Shown here piece by piece: positions 1 to 7,814 of a DNA stretch of 23,610 nucleotides (position 1 is its first letter; each line of letters starts with the position of its first letter). The stretch lies in NCBI GenBank assembly GCA_036272915.1, contig DATAXV010000216.1, positions 1 to 23,610 on the forward strand, written 5' to 3'. The notes under the pieces are model-generated. The model was not told where the DNA came from, made no database searches, and saw only the letters and a program-made list of their open reading frames with translations. The DNA comes from DATAXV01 sp036272915. GTDB taxonomy: Bacteria; Chloroflexota; Dormibacteria; Dormibacterales; Dormibacteraceae. The position numbers and the translations under genes were made by a program.

Positions 1-1
1 A

Positions 2-151
2 CGAGCCCGCCACAAGGGCCACCAGACTGCGCTCCGAGCGCTCGGCAACCGCTGGATCGAGGTGCTCTGGCACTGCCTGAGCAGGGCCGTCCTCTACGAC
101 GAGGCCCTCCACGTCGCCAACCGGAATCGCGCCCTCGGACGGGCCGCATGA
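2..151 (+). CDS. IS110-family transposase, C-terminal fragment (runs off the window start)
   Basis: Reading frame 2 is open from the first base to a TGA at 149-151 and encodes the last 49 residues of a protein. The segment RALGNRWIEVLWHCL followed by YDEALHVANRNR is typical of the C-terminus of IS110/IS116/IS902 transposases (Transposase_20 part), the DEDD-type recombinases that move with a bridge RNA. The catalytic N-terminal DEDD domain, the left end and any bridge-RNA region lie outside the window, so it cannot be said whether the element is intact. The stop is only 47 nt from the 3' end of the convergent permease gene. Assignment is by recognition of the C-terminal signature; the short length limits confidence. 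Confidence 0.75.
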   Translation, partial: RARHKGHQTALRALGNRWIEVLWHCLSRAVLYDEALHVANRNRALGRAA

Positions 152-160
152 GTCATCGCC

Positions 161-185
161 AACCCCGGAACTAACGTTCCTGGTT
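161..185 (+). other. Stem-loop at the right end of the IS110-family element
   Basis: AACC (161-164) pairs with GGTT (182-185), and GGAAC (167-171) pairs with GTTCC (176-180) around a TAAC loop, with a small internal bulge. It lies just after the transposase stop. It could be an end structure of the element or a weak terminator between convergent genes. The exact IS boundary, probably within about 185-205, cannot be fixed from this copy alone. Confidence 0.4.
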
Positions 186-198
186 GACAAAGGGTGTC

Positions 199-1035
199 TC
201 ATCGAAGCCGGTATCCCTGGGCCAGGGTGCTGGAGAAGACGTGCCGCCGGACCAGGGCCAGCAGCACCAGCGAGGGGATGGTGAGGAGGATGGCGAAGAC
301 GGCGGTCGCGGGTCCGGGGTAGTTGGAAACCAGGGTGTACATCTCCACGGGCATGGTCACGTAGCGGGGCAGGCCGACGATCAGGGTCCCCTGGGCCTCG
401 TCCAGCGAGGCCAGGAAGGAGAGGATCAGGGCGACCAGGATGCCGGGGCTGGCCAGGGGCAGGGTGATGCGGAGGAAGGTCCGGATCGGGCCGGCGCCGG
501 CGTCCCTGGCCGCCTCCTCGAGGGAGGGCGGGACCGAGGCGAAGGCGGCGGCGGGGATCCAGGTCATGACGACCAGGGTGTTGAGCAGCTGAACCACGAC
601 CACGCCGGCGAACGTCCCCATCAGGTGGAGGGCGTACATGATCCCGGCCATGGCGATGTAGACGCCCATCTTGGGGAAGGCGTTGGTCGCGAACAGGCCC
701 ATCATCATCCAGCGCTTGCCGGGGAACTCGAACCGGGCGTAGGCGTAGGCGGCGGGCAGGCAGACGGCGGCCGAGACCAGGGTCACCGTGGGAGCGAAGA
801 CGAAGCTCCAGCCGACGGCGCTGCCCAGCTCGGTGCCCTGGAGGACACGCGGCCACCAGTCCAGGGTCAGGCTCTGGGGCAGGAGGCTGGGATAGAACCA
901 CTCCTGCGTGAAGGCCCAGAGGACCAGCGTCAGCAGCGGGCCGAGGATGAAGGCGCCGAGCAGCGCGATGAGGACGGCGCCACCGGCGCGGGCGGGCAGG
1001 CGGGTCAGCGCCGGGCGGGCGCCGAGGGAGCTCAC
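199..1035 (-). CDS. ABC importer permease, PotC/YnjC-like second permease
   Basis: Inner-membrane permease of a binding-protein-dependent ABC importer (BPD_transp_1 fold), 278 aa. About six hydrophobic segments are visible. The EAA loop that docks the ATPase is present (EEAARDAGAGP, then FLRITLPLASPG). The start is a GTG at 1035 that overlaps the upstream permease stop by 4 nt (GTGA), so the two are translationally coupled. It is the last gene of the binding protein-permease-permease operon. The stop at 199-201 falls almost at the edge of the IS110 element, so the final residues could have been altered by the insertion; the C-terminus nevertheless looks normal. No ATPase gene is next to it. 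Substrate is not determined; polyamine-, thiamine- or iron-type importers share this architecture. Confidence 0.88.
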   Translation of the reverse strand: MSSLGARPALTRLPARAGGAVLIALLGAFILGPLLTLVLWAFTQEWFYPSLLPQSLTLDWWPRVLQGTELGSAVGWSFVFAPTVTLVSAAVCLPAAYAYARFEFPGKRWMMMGLFATNAFPKMGVYIAMAGIMYALHLMGTFAGVVVVQLLNTLVVMTWIPAAAFASVPPSLEEAARDAGAGPIRTFLRITLPLASPGILVALILSFLASLDEAQGTLIVGLPRYVTMPVEMYTLVSNYPGPATAVFAILLTIPSLVLLALVRRHVFSSTLAQGYRLR

Positions 1036-1991
1036 CGCTTGCCCGCCATGCGGCGCAGCTCGCGCCGGTTGGCCCGGACGTAGAGGAAGCTGAGGCCGGC
1101 GGCGGCGAGGAAGACGAGCATCGCCATGCTCTCCGCCTGCTGCGGCTCCTGGTAGTCCTGGAAGGCGCTGGTCATGGCCACCCCCAGCATCTGCGGCGCA
1201 TTGGGGCCCATCAGGTAGGGGACGGTGTAGCTGCCCAGGGAGCCGGTGGCGGTGAAGGTGAGGACGATGATGCTAGGCAGGCGGTTGAGCGGGACGAGGA
1301 CCGAGAGCAGCACCCGCCAGGGCCGGGCGCCGACGTCCCGGGCGGCCTCGATCAGGGCGTCGGGCACGGCCTGCAGGCCGGAGCCGATCATGATCACGGC
1401 GAAGGGGAGGTTGGTCCAGACCAGGCCGAGGACGACCCCGCCCGAGGTGAAGCCGGGCAGCCAGGCGTCACCGATGCCGATCGCGTGGAGGAGCGCGGCC
1501 AGCTTGCCGTTGGTCTCCCAGAAGGAGACCAGGGCGTAGGAGGCGATGACCACGGGCACGAACATGGGCACGGTGTAGAGGGTGGAGACGACGGCGCGGA
1601 CCCGCCCTCGGGAGAAGCGGAGGTAGAGGCTGAGGACCCAGGCCAGGGCGAGCAGGATCACGGTCGAGAGGACGGTGATCCAGGCCGTCACCCAGAGGTC
1701 GTGTCCGAAGCCGGGGGTGGCGAAGAGGCGCTGGTAGCCGGTCAGGGTGAGACCGGCCGCGGCCACCACCTGGTGCTGGGCGACCTCGGCCACGGTGGCG
1801 TTGGGGCCGCCGGTGTCGCCCAGCGTGTAGAGGGCGGAGAGAAGGATCGGCAACCCGACGAAGACGGCCGCCACCGCCACCGGCAGCATGCCGGCGAGGA
1901 AGGCGAGCGCCCGGGCCGGCGGGCGGCCGGACCAGGTCCGGACCCTGCCCGCCGCGACGCGGAGCGCCCCGCCGGCGTCGGCCGCGCTCAA
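1032..1991 (-). CDS. ABC importer permease, PotB/YnjC-like first permease
   Basis: Integral membrane permease, 319 aa from a TTG at 1991 that overlaps the stop of the binding-protein gene by 4 nt (TTGA). A longer in-frame reading exists upstream but lies inside the binding-protein gene and looks like shadow coding; the first convincing hydrophobic segment comes shortly after the TTG. The EAA loop is clear (ALIEAARDVGARPWRVLLSV followed by LVPL). This permease and the downstream one are distinct in sequence, as in PotB/PotC pairs, so a heterodimeric channel is expected. The start is chosen for its overlap geometry; no strong Shine-Dalgarno sequence precedes it. Substrate unknown. Confidence 0.85.
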   Translation of the reverse strand: MSAADAGGALRVAAGRVRTWSGRPPARALAFLAGMLPVAVAAVFVGLPILLSALYTLGDTGGPNATVAEVAQHQVVAAAGLTLTGYQRLFATPGFGHDLWVTAWITVLSTVILLALAWVLSLYLRFSRGRVRAVVSTLYTVPMFVPVVIASYALVSFWETNGKLAALLHAIGIGDAWLPGFTSGGVVLGLVWTNLPFAVIMIGSGLQAVPDALIEAARDVGARPWRVLLSVLVPLNRLPSIIVLTFTATGSLGSYTVPYLMGPNAPQMLGVAMTSAFQDYQEPQQAESMAMLVFLAAAGLSFLYVRANRRELRRMAGKR

Positions 1992-3196
1992 CTCTGCGGG
2001 ACCGCCGACTGCCACTTGGCGTTGAGGTCGGCGGTGAACTTGGCCGACCAGAACGGGGCGTAGTTGCTCTCGATGCCCTTGAACTCCTTGCGGACGCTGG
2101 CCGGCGCGTAGCGCCACTCGGTGCCCGGGTAGCCCTGCATGTACTTGGCGACCAGCTGCTGCGCGGTGGGCGAGAGCATCCAGTTGAGGAGGGTGAAGGC
2201 GGCCTGGCGGTCGGGCGTGCCCTTCAGCACCATCAGGTCGGCGGGTCCGCCGGGGAAGGCCGGGGTGACGGTGGCGAAGTGGACGCTGGAGGGGAGGAGG
2301 CCGCTGGCCTTGGCGGCGCTGGCACCGTCCGACCAGACCGGGGCCATCCAGATCGCCCCGTTGCCGAGCAGCTGCAGCGTCTGGTCGTTGCAGCTCAGGT
2401 AGTGGCCGTTCTGGTAGATGTCGCCGTCCAGGGAGTGGAGCTCGTTCAGCCCGCGCTGCCAGGAGGACTCGACCGAGGGCTGGTAGCCGGTCTCCAGCGT
2501 GGCCGCGTCACTGTGGGGGACGTACTGGTCGACGACGGCCTGGACGAATCCCTGCCCGGAGCCGCCGGTGCTCGGCGAGTTGTAGGAGAACTTGCCCGGG
2601 TGGCCCTTGATCCAGCTGATCAGGCCGGAGAGGGTCCTCGGCGGGGTGTGGACGTACTGGGTGTTGTAGGCGAGGACGACCGAGGAGCCGCGGTAGGGCA
2701 TGGCCTCGCTCTGGTCCTGGCTGACCAGGGCGGGGTCGACCTCCTTCATGCGCGGGATCTCGGACGAGCTCAGCTTCAGTCCCTCGTGGGCCTCGGCCAG
2801 CTGGGGCAGGATGCTGGCGTCGGTGATGTCCACGGGCGGCGCCTGGTGGGCCTGCTCGGCGGCGACGACCCGGTCGTAGAGGGCCTGGTCGGTGCTGCCG
2901 CTGGAGCCGCCGACGACCTTGACCGTGATGTTGGGGTGGGCCTTCTCGAAGGCGGGGATCCAGACCCCCTGCCAGGGCAGCATGTTGGTCCCGGGGATGG
3001 GATCGGTGAGGTCCGTGCTGAGGGTGACGGTCACCTTCTTGGAGGTGCTGGCGGTGGGCGTGGTGCCGCCGGCGTTGCCGCCGCAGGCGGCGAGGACGGC
3101 GGCCAGGGCGGTCAGGGCGAGGCCGCGCAGCAGGCCCCGGAGCGGCGACCGGCCGGGGCCCATCGAGCGCGACGGGTGTTCTGACATGGTTGTCAC
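1988..3196 (-). CDS. ABC importer substrate-binding lipoprotein (SBP, PotD/YnjB-like)
   Basis: Extracytoplasmic solute-binding lipoprotein, about 400 aa. A charged n-region and hydrophobic stretch lead to a lipobox ending LAAC; the cysteine is residue 35 counted from the ATG at 3187. A low-complexity Thr/Ser linker follows. The mature part reads like a class II/cluster D binding protein: N-terminal VTVTLSTDLTD, a central WIKGHPGKFSY segment and a C-terminal LLNWMLSPTAQQ helix. The central motif resembles the YnjB branch. Two starts are plausible: GTG at 3196, which has a CAGCGT hexamer exactly 7 nt upstream as in other leaderless genes here, or ATG at 3187. First gene of the importer operon, divergent from the PadR remnant. 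Ligand cannot be deduced. Confidence 0.85.
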   Translation of the reverse strand: MTTMSEHPSRSMGPGRSPLRGLLRGLALTALAAVLAACGGNAGGTTPTASTSKKVTVTLSTDLTDPIPGTNMLPWQGVWIPAFEKAHPNITVKVVGGSSGSTDQALYDRVVAAEQAHQAPPVDITDASILPQLAEAHEGLKLSSSEIPRMKEVDPALVSQDQSEAMPYRGSSVVLAYNTQYVHTPPRTLSGLISWIKGHPGKFSYNSPSTGGSGQGFVQAVVDQYVPHSDAATLETGYQPSVESSWQRGLNELHSLDGDIYQNGHYLSCNDQTLQLLGNGAIWMAPVWSDGASAAKASGLLPSSVHFATVTPAFPGGPADLMVLKGTPDRQAAFTLLNWMLSPTAQQLVAKYMQGYPGTEWRYAPASVRKEFKGIESNYAPFWSAKFTADLNAKWQSAVPQS

Positions 3197-3203
3197 GGAC
3201 CCC

Positions 3204-3209
3204 ACGCTG
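3204..3209 (-). promoter_or_regulatory. Putative -10 element of the ABC importer operon (leaderless)
   Basis: On the minus strand CAGCGT is followed by 7 nt and then GTG (3196). The same geometry precedes several other genes in this window, which would make the transcript start at or next to the start codon. No clear -35 is seen. Confidence 0.35.
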
Positions 3210-3295
3210 CCGTGTCCCAGGCGAACGGGACGATCGCCCAGGGCTAAGAGGCGGTGAAGAGAGGTGGGACGTTGACGATCCGCGGGGCTGGCGCT

Positions 3296-3313
3296 TTGGT
3301 CGGGATCGACCAA
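3296..3313. promoter_or_regulatory. 18-bp perfect inverted repeat, candidate operator
   Basis: TTGGTCG, a 4-bp spacer GGAT, then CGACCAA: both 7-bp arms match perfectly. It lies between the divergent ABC importer operon and the PadR-type regulator gene, the usual place for an autoregulatory operator. A second, looser pair (GTTGACG at 3271-3277 and CGTCAAC at 3334-3340) brackets it. Which regulator binds is not known; it does not resemble the ATGT-N8-ACAT sites described for some PadR proteins. Confidence 0.4.
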
Positions 3314-3334
3314 TCTACGTCGACCGGTGATTCC

Positions 3335-3897
3335 GTCAACCCCGGGCTCACCGTCGCCGGGCTCCCCCTGCTCGCGAGCATCCCCGCCACCCCTACGAGA
3401 TGCGGATGCTGCACCGGGCGAGGGGGGTCATGGACCTGGTCCGCCTCCGCGGCGGCTCGCTCTACGACGCCATCCGCCGCCGGGAGCGGGAGGGCCTCGT
3501 CGAGCCCGCCCAGCGGGAGCGCGCCCGTCCGGAGCGGACGGTGTACACGCCTCACCGAGGCGGGGACGGCGACCCTGACCAGCCTCCTGCGGGGGATGCT
3601 GGGCGATCCGGTCAACGAGTATCCCCGGTTTCCCGCCGCCCCGGCCCATGTCCTCCATCTCCCCGCCGACGAGGCGGTCGGCCTGCTCCGCCGGAGGGCG
3701 GAATCGCTGGACGCGACGCTGGCCGGGGTCGAGGGGCGGCCGCCGCGACCGCGGGTCGTCGTCCTGGAGTGCGAATACCAGCGCGCGATGTGGCGCGCCG
3801 AGCGAGACTGGGTGGTGCGCATCGCCGACGAGATCGAGAGCGGGGGCGTGGCCTGGTCGGCCCCCCGCCCGAAGCCCCTCAAGGAGAACAGAGATGA
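3335..3897 (+). pseudogene. PadR-family transcriptional regulator, broken by two or three frameshifts
   Basis: A PadR regulator (winged-helix N-terminal domain and C-terminal dimerisation helix) is recognisable only when frames are joined. LTVAGLPLLA (3347-3376) is in one frame. HPRHPYEMRML onward, including RLRGGSLYDAI and RPERTVY (3379-3546), is in the next. RLTEAGTATLTSLL, EYPRF and VLECEYQRAMWRAERDWV (3548-3850) return to the first. The pattern fits loss of one G near 3376 and gain of one A near 3547. The second frame then misses its stop: the TGA expected at 3895-3897, overlapping the ATG of the next gene, is in the other frame, so a third indel near 3850-3890 is likely. No good start codon precedes the first segment. 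Either a decayed gene or sequencing/assembly errors; the amino-acid conservation across the breaks suggests the damage is very recent or artefactual. Confidence 0.8.
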
Positions 3898-4370
3898 GCG
3901 CGCAGCCGAGCATCGGCCCGCGGATCCCCCGGTTCGTCCGGTACGCCAACCCGGTCATCACGACCCTGGGGCGCATGGGCCTGGTCCTGGGCACGATGCG
4001 GCTGCTCACGGTGCCCGGCCGCAAGAGCGGCAAGATGCGCACCACCCCGGTCTCGCCCTTCAAGGTCGACGGCCGCCTCTACATCTGCAGCATGGGTCAC
4101 GTCGAGTGGGTCCGCAACGCACGGGCCTCGGGCTGGGGGATCCTGGCCCGCGGCCGGCGTCATGCCCGCTTCGGCCTGGTCGAGATCCCGCTTCGCGAGC
4201 GGGGCGCCATCCTTCGTGAGTTCCCCGCCCGGGTGCCCCACGGCGCGAGCATGTTCGTCCGCCTCGGCATCGTCGCCTCGGTCGACCCCGATGCCTTCGC
4301 CGCCGCCGCCGACAGGATGGTCGTCTTCCGCGCCGACCCGATGTCCGAGGAGCCGGGCACCGCCGGCTGA
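3894..4370 (+). CDS. Nitroreductase/deazaflavin-dependent oxidoreductase family protein (DDN/DUF385-like)
   Basis: 158 aa, start ATG at 3894 with a strong AGGAG at 3882-3886. The central block LLTVPGRKSGKMRTTPVSPF is the hallmark of the split-beta-barrel family that includes Mycobacterium Ddn, which uses the deazaflavin F420 to reduce quinones or nitro compounds. The stretch following it (YICSMGHVEWVRNARAS) corresponds to the region around the F420 deazaflavin in the family. Length is typical. It overlaps the expected stop of the PadR gene (ATGA), so the two were probably one operon with the regulator controlling the reductase. Use of F420 rather than FMN is inferred from family membership; no F420 biosynthesis gene is in the window. 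Confidence 0.85.
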   Translation: MSAQPSIGPRIPRFVRYANPVITTLGRMGLVLGTMRLLTVPGRKSGKMRTTPVSPFKVDGRLYICSMGHVEWVRNARASGWGILARGRRHARFGLVEIPLRERGAILREFPARVPHGASMFVRLGIVASVDPDAFAAAADRMVVFRADPMSEEPGTAG

Positions 4371-4400
4371 CGCGCCGTGCTCACCTTCCGGCACCGGCGG

Positions 4401-4420
4401 TAGGATCGAGGTGGAGGTGG
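4401..4420 (+). promoter_or_regulatory. Putative -10 and ribosome binding site for the NuoF-like gene
   Basis: TAGGAT (4401-4406) matches the TANNNT form of -10 used elsewhere in this window, and GGAGGTGG (4413-4420) is a strong Shine-Dalgarno sequence 4 nt before the TTG at 4425. The Shine-Dalgarno decides the unusual TTG start. Confidence 0.45.
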
Positions 4421-4424
4421 GCCG

Positions 4425-5732
4425 TTGATCGATTCGACCGGTGATGGACGCCGGGTACTGACCCGGGATTTCGGCACTCCGGGCCTGGAGCGCCTCGGCG
4501 TCTACGAGGAGCACGGCGGCTTCGCCGGCCTGCGCCGGGCGCTGCGCGAGATGACGCCGCGCGAGGTCGTCGACGAGATCGCCGCGTCGGGGCTCCGCGG
4601 CCGCAGCTCGGGCTTCCCGGCCGGCACCAAGTGGGGCCTGATCGCCCGCGACCGGCCCGGCCCGACCTATCTGGTCGTCAACGCCGACGAGTCCGAGCCG
4701 GGCTGCTCCAAGGACCGCTATCTGATGGAGAACTCACCGCACATGGTCCTGGAGGGAGCGATGATCGCGGCCTACGCGATCGGAGCCCACCAGATCTGGA
4801 TCTACATCCGCGGCGAGTACGACCGGCCCCGGCGGCGGCTGGAGGCGGCGGTGGCCGAGCTGGAGGCGGCGGGTCACCTCGGTCCCGCCCCGCTGGGCTC
4901 CGCGCACGCCCTCGAGGTACGCATCCTCCGCGGCCACGGCGCCTACATCTGCGGCGAGGAGACCGCCCTGCTGGAGTCGATCGAGGGGAAGCGCGGCCAG
5001 CCCCGGCCGAAGCCGCCGTTCCCGGCGAGCCAGGGCCTGTTCGGTCAGCCGACGCTGGTCAGCAACGTCGAGACCTTCGCCACCGCCCCCTGGATCCTGA
5101 CCAGCGGCGCCGCCGCCTACGCCGCCATCGGCAGCCCCTCCTCGCCCGGAACCCGCCTCTTCACCGTCAGCGGCTGCGTCCGGAGGCCGGGCAACTACGA
5201 GATGGAGCTGGGCACGCCCTTCCGGCACCTGGTCGAGGACCTGGCCGGCGGCCCGCTGCCCGGGCACGAGGTCAAGTGCTGGTGGCCGGGCGGATCGTCC
5301 TTCCCGATCCTCATGCCCGAGCATCTCGACCTGGGCAGCGACCTGGAGTCGCTCCGCTCGGCCGGGACGTCTGGAGGCTCGGGCGGAGTCATCGTGCTCG
5401 ACGACGGCCACTGCGTGGTCGCCGCCGCCCGCCGTCTGGTCGAGTTCTACGCGCGCGAATCCTGCGGCAAGTGCACCCCCTGCCGGGTCGGCGGCAACTG
5501 GGCGGTCCGGACCTACGATGCCCTCGCCGGAGGATGGGGCGATCGCGGGCACCTGGCGATGCTGGACCGGATCCAGGCCGGCCTTCAGAACGGCCGCTGC
5601 CTCTGCGTCCTCGGCGACTCGGCGGGAGCCGTCATCGCCTCCACCATGAGCCGCTTCCGCGTCGAGTACGAGGCCCACGCCAGGGGTGAGTGCCGGCTCT
5701 GCGGCCTGGAACGGATCGCCGCCACGGTCTGA
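4425..5732 (+). CDS. Orphan NuoF-like NADH dehydrogenase flavoprotein (51-kDa subunit family)
   Basis: 435 aa, TTG start. All parts of a complex I 51-kDa/NuoF subunit are present: the FMN/NADH Rossmann-like region, VNADESEPG..KDR and IYIRGEY for FMN contact, GAYICGEETALLESIEG, an SLBB-like part after FTVSGCV, and a C-terminal 4Fe-4S site (CGKCTPC plus the cysteine in GRCLCVLGD). It would pass electrons from NAD(P)H through FMN to the N3-type cluster. It stands alone: no NuoE, NuoG or hydrogenase/formate dehydrogenase subunit is nearby. The normally invariant glycine-rich loop GRGGAGFPTG is here GRSSGFPAG, one residue shorter and with two glycines replaced by serines, so NADH/FMN binding may differ from the canonical enzyme. 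Probably a divergent paralogue rather than the respiratory subunit. Confidence 0.88.
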   Translation: MIDSTGDGRRVLTRDFGTPGLERLGVYEEHGGFAGLRRALREMTPREVVDEIAASGLRGRSSGFPAGTKWGLIARDRPGPTYLVVNADESEPGCSKDRYLMENSPHMVLEGAMIAAYAIGAHQIWIYIRGEYDRPRRRLEAAVAELEAAGHLGPAPLGSAHALEVRILRGHGAYICGEETALLESIEGKRGQPRPKPPFPASQGLFGQPTLVSNVETFATAPWILTSGAAAYAAIGSPSSPGTRLFTVSGCVRRPGNYEMELGTPFRHLVEDLAGGPLPGHEVKCWWPGGSSFPILMPEHLDLGSDLESLRSAGTSGGSGGVIVLDDGHCVVAAARRLVEFYARESCGKCTPCRVGGNWAVRTYDALAGGWGDRGHLAMLDRIQAGLQNGRCLCVLGDSAGAVIASTMSRFRVEYEAHARGECRLCGLERIAATV

Positions 5733-5783
5733 GCGGCGGTCGGGCTCTCCGACCTCGCTCCGTGCAGTACCGTCAGGCGGCAC

Positions 5784-6527
5784 ATGGGCGATGAAGGCGA
5801 GACCGCCACCTTCAGCGAGGACGAGGAGCGCCCGGTGGGGGAGACGCCGGAGAACGCCTACAGCATCGGCAGGCTGCTCTCCTTCTCGGACGGCGTCTTC
5901 GCCATCGCCGTCACGCTGCTCATCCTGGACATCCCGGTCCCGGTCCTGACCCAGGCGGCCGCCGACGCCGATCTGGCCGACGCCCTGCTCAAGCTCTATC
6001 CACGGCTCCTGGCCTTCACCATCAGCTTCTTCGTCGCCGGGCTCTACTGGGTCCGTCATCACCAGCTGTTCAGGGGCGTGATCCGTGCCGACGTGCCCCT
6101 GCTCTGGCTCAACCTGCTTCTGCTCTTCCTGGTCTGCGCGGTGCCCTTCACGACCGGGGTCTTCGCCCGCTACACGGACGCCAACGTCGCCGTCCAGGTC
6201 TACTGCGGGAACCTGGCCGCGGTGGGTGTCGCCTTCACCCTCATCCGCGTCTATGTCCAGTTCCGGCGCATGCTCCGGACCGAGCCGAGCCGGCGCGAGC
6301 AGCAGGCGCTGGTCGTGGGCGCCTTCGCGCTGCCCGCCGGCATCATCGCCTTCATCGCCGTCCTCAACTTCCTCCCGGCCGCCGAGGCGGTGGGGGTGTT
6401 GATCGGGGCGCTGACCCTCGTCAACGTCGTGCGGCGCTTCGTCGCCCGCCTGCCCGATCGTGGCCGCCAGAGGGCCGCCTCCTCCAGACCGCCCCGCGGC
6501 GGCGGCTCAGGCGGGAGGGCTCGGTAG
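5784..6527 (+). CDS. TMEM175-family potassium channel (DUF1211)
   Basis: 247 aa membrane protein. The family signature is clear near the N-terminus: an arginine followed by LLSFSDGVFAIAVTLLILDI (residues 30-50), which in TMEM175 channels forms the pore-lining first helix with the FSDG motif. About six transmembrane segments follow, then an arginine/glycine-rich tail of about 25 residues. Bacterial members have a single six-helix repeat and assemble as tetramers; this one fits. A TACCGT hexamer at 5768-5773 lies 10 nt before the ATG. The 3' end overlaps the convergent MFS gene by 21 bp. Physiological role (K+ leak or membrane potential) is inferred from the family only. Confidence 0.88.
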   Translation: MGDEGETATFSEDEERPVGETPENAYSIGRLLSFSDGVFAIAVTLLILDIPVPVLTQAAADADLADALLKLYPRLLAFTISFFVAGLYWVRHHQLFRGVIRADVPLLWLNLLLLFLVCAVPFTTGVFARYTDANVAVQVYCGNLAAVGVAFTLIRVYVQFRRMLRTEPSRREQQALVVGAFALPAGIIAFIAVLNFLPAAEAVGVLIGALTLVNVVRRFVARLPDRGRQRAASSRPPRGGGSGGRAR

Positions 6528-7814
6528 CCGCGGCGACTCCCTGATCCCGAGCACGGCGCCGGCGCCGGCGAGGAAGAAGAGGAGGGCGACGGCGAAGACG
6601 GCCCGGTAGCCGAGGTTGGTGTCGCCGGCGGCGGCGAAGGCGGCGATCACGACGCTGCCCAGCGCCGGCGCGACGAGGCCGGGCAGGGTGCTGGCCAGGC
6701 TGAACAGGCCCAGGTCCTGGCCGGCGGCCCCGGACGACGGCAGAGCGTCGACGGCGAGGGCCCAGTCGACGCTCATGTAGGCGCCGTAGCCGAGTCCGAA
6801 GAGCCCGCCCAGCAGCCAGAGCCAGCGGCCGGCGCCGGGGACCAGGAAGAGGCCGGCGGCGAGGGCCATGACCACCGTCGCGGCCAGGGCCAGCGGCACC
6901 CGGCGGGTCCGGTCCGAGATCAGGCCCAGGACGACGGCGCCGACGACGGCGACGGCCAGGGCGACCAGCGCCACCTGAGCGGTGGCGGCGACGAAGTCGG
7001 TGGCATGCACGACCCGGGCGAAGTAGTACTCGATGAAGGCGAGGAAGAGCTGGAAGCCGCACATCACCAGCGTCCTGGCGGCGAAGACCCAGGAGTAGTT
7101 GCGGTGCCGCCACGGCTCCAGAAAGGAGGTCAGCTGCCGGCGCAGCGGCACCGGCGCGGGCGGTGGGACGCCGCCCCGCTCGCGGACGCCGAGGATGGTG
7201 ATCAGGCCGAACACGGCGACGACGGCGACGCTTGCGATCAGGTAGCGCGAGGCCCCGGAGACGATGGCGCCGCGGTCGGCACCGGTGACCGATCCGAGCA
7301 GGAGCATGGCCAGACCCAGGCTGGCGGCGTAGCCGAGGATCTGCATCACGCCGAGGTAGCCCGAGGCCAGCCCCCGCTGGCTGCGGGGGACGATGTCGGG
7401 GAGGAGGGCCTGGTAGGCGGCGACGGCCAGGCTCTGGCCGAGCTGAAGGCCGAGGAAGGCGAGCGCGTACCAGATGGGGGAGCGGAGCACGACCAGGAGC
7501 AGGGTGGCGCCGATGGCGGCGATCGTCCCGGCCAGGATCCAGGGTCGCCGGCGGCCCAGCCGCGTCGGCAGGCGGTCGGAGAGCCGGCCGACCAGGGGCT
7601 GGCTGATCATCGCCACCAGCGCCGCGGCGGCGCCCAGCCGGCCCAGGTAGACGGCCTGGTCCGAGCTGCCGAGCTGCCCCGGGGCGATCATCAGCAGCAC
7701 CTGGGCCGGGATCACCACCGGCAGCAGCGCCGCGCTCTGGAAGCTGGATCCGAACCAGAGGGCGTTGAGGACGAGCAGGCGCGGCGTCGAGAGCCGGGGC
7801 GTCTCGGAGCTCAC
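6507..7814 (-). CDS. MFS transporter (GPH/SLC45-like)
   Basis: 435 aa, about 12 hydrophobic segments. The loop between helices 2 and 3 reads GRLSDRLPTRLGRRRPWIL, close to the loop of glycoside-pentoside-hexuronide and SLC45-type carriers. A second-half segment with YMSVDWALAVDALP resembles the conserved motif of SLC45/sucrose-type carriers. A cytoplasmic linker sits between helices 6 and 7. The start is a GTG at 7814 that overlaps the stop of a 27-codon leader ORF by 4 nt; no other in-frame start is found nearby. Sugar or glycoside transport is plausible but the substrate is not determined. The 3' end overlaps the TMEM175 gene on the other strand. Confidence 0.85.
   Translation of the reverse strand: MSSETPRLSTPRLLVLNALWFGSSFQSAALLPVVIPAQVLLMIAPGQLGSSDQAVYLGRLGAAAALVAMISQPLVGRLSDRLPTRLGRRRPWILAGTIAAIGATLLLVVLRSPIWYALAFLGLQLGQSLAVAAYQALLPDIVPRSQRGLASGYLGVMQILGYAASLGLAMLLLGSVTGADRGAIVSGASRYLIASVAVVAVFGLITILGVRERGGVPPPAPVPLRRQLTSFLEPWRHRNYSWVFAARTLVMCGFQLFLAFIEYYFARVVHATDFVAATAQVALVALAVAVVGAVVLGLISDRTRRVPLALAATVVMALAAGLFLVPGAGRWLWLLGGLFGLGYGAYMSVDWALAVDALPSSGAAGQDLGLFSLASTLPGLVAPALGSVVIAAFAAAGDTNLGYRAVFAVALLFFLAGAGAVLGIRESPRLPSPPA

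Noticed and set aside
3254..4219. A single 321-codon frame covering the PadR region and part of the reductase gene
   Set aside because: It reads the PadR DNA-binding region out of frame and continues as a shadow of the reductase; it is not one functional protein.
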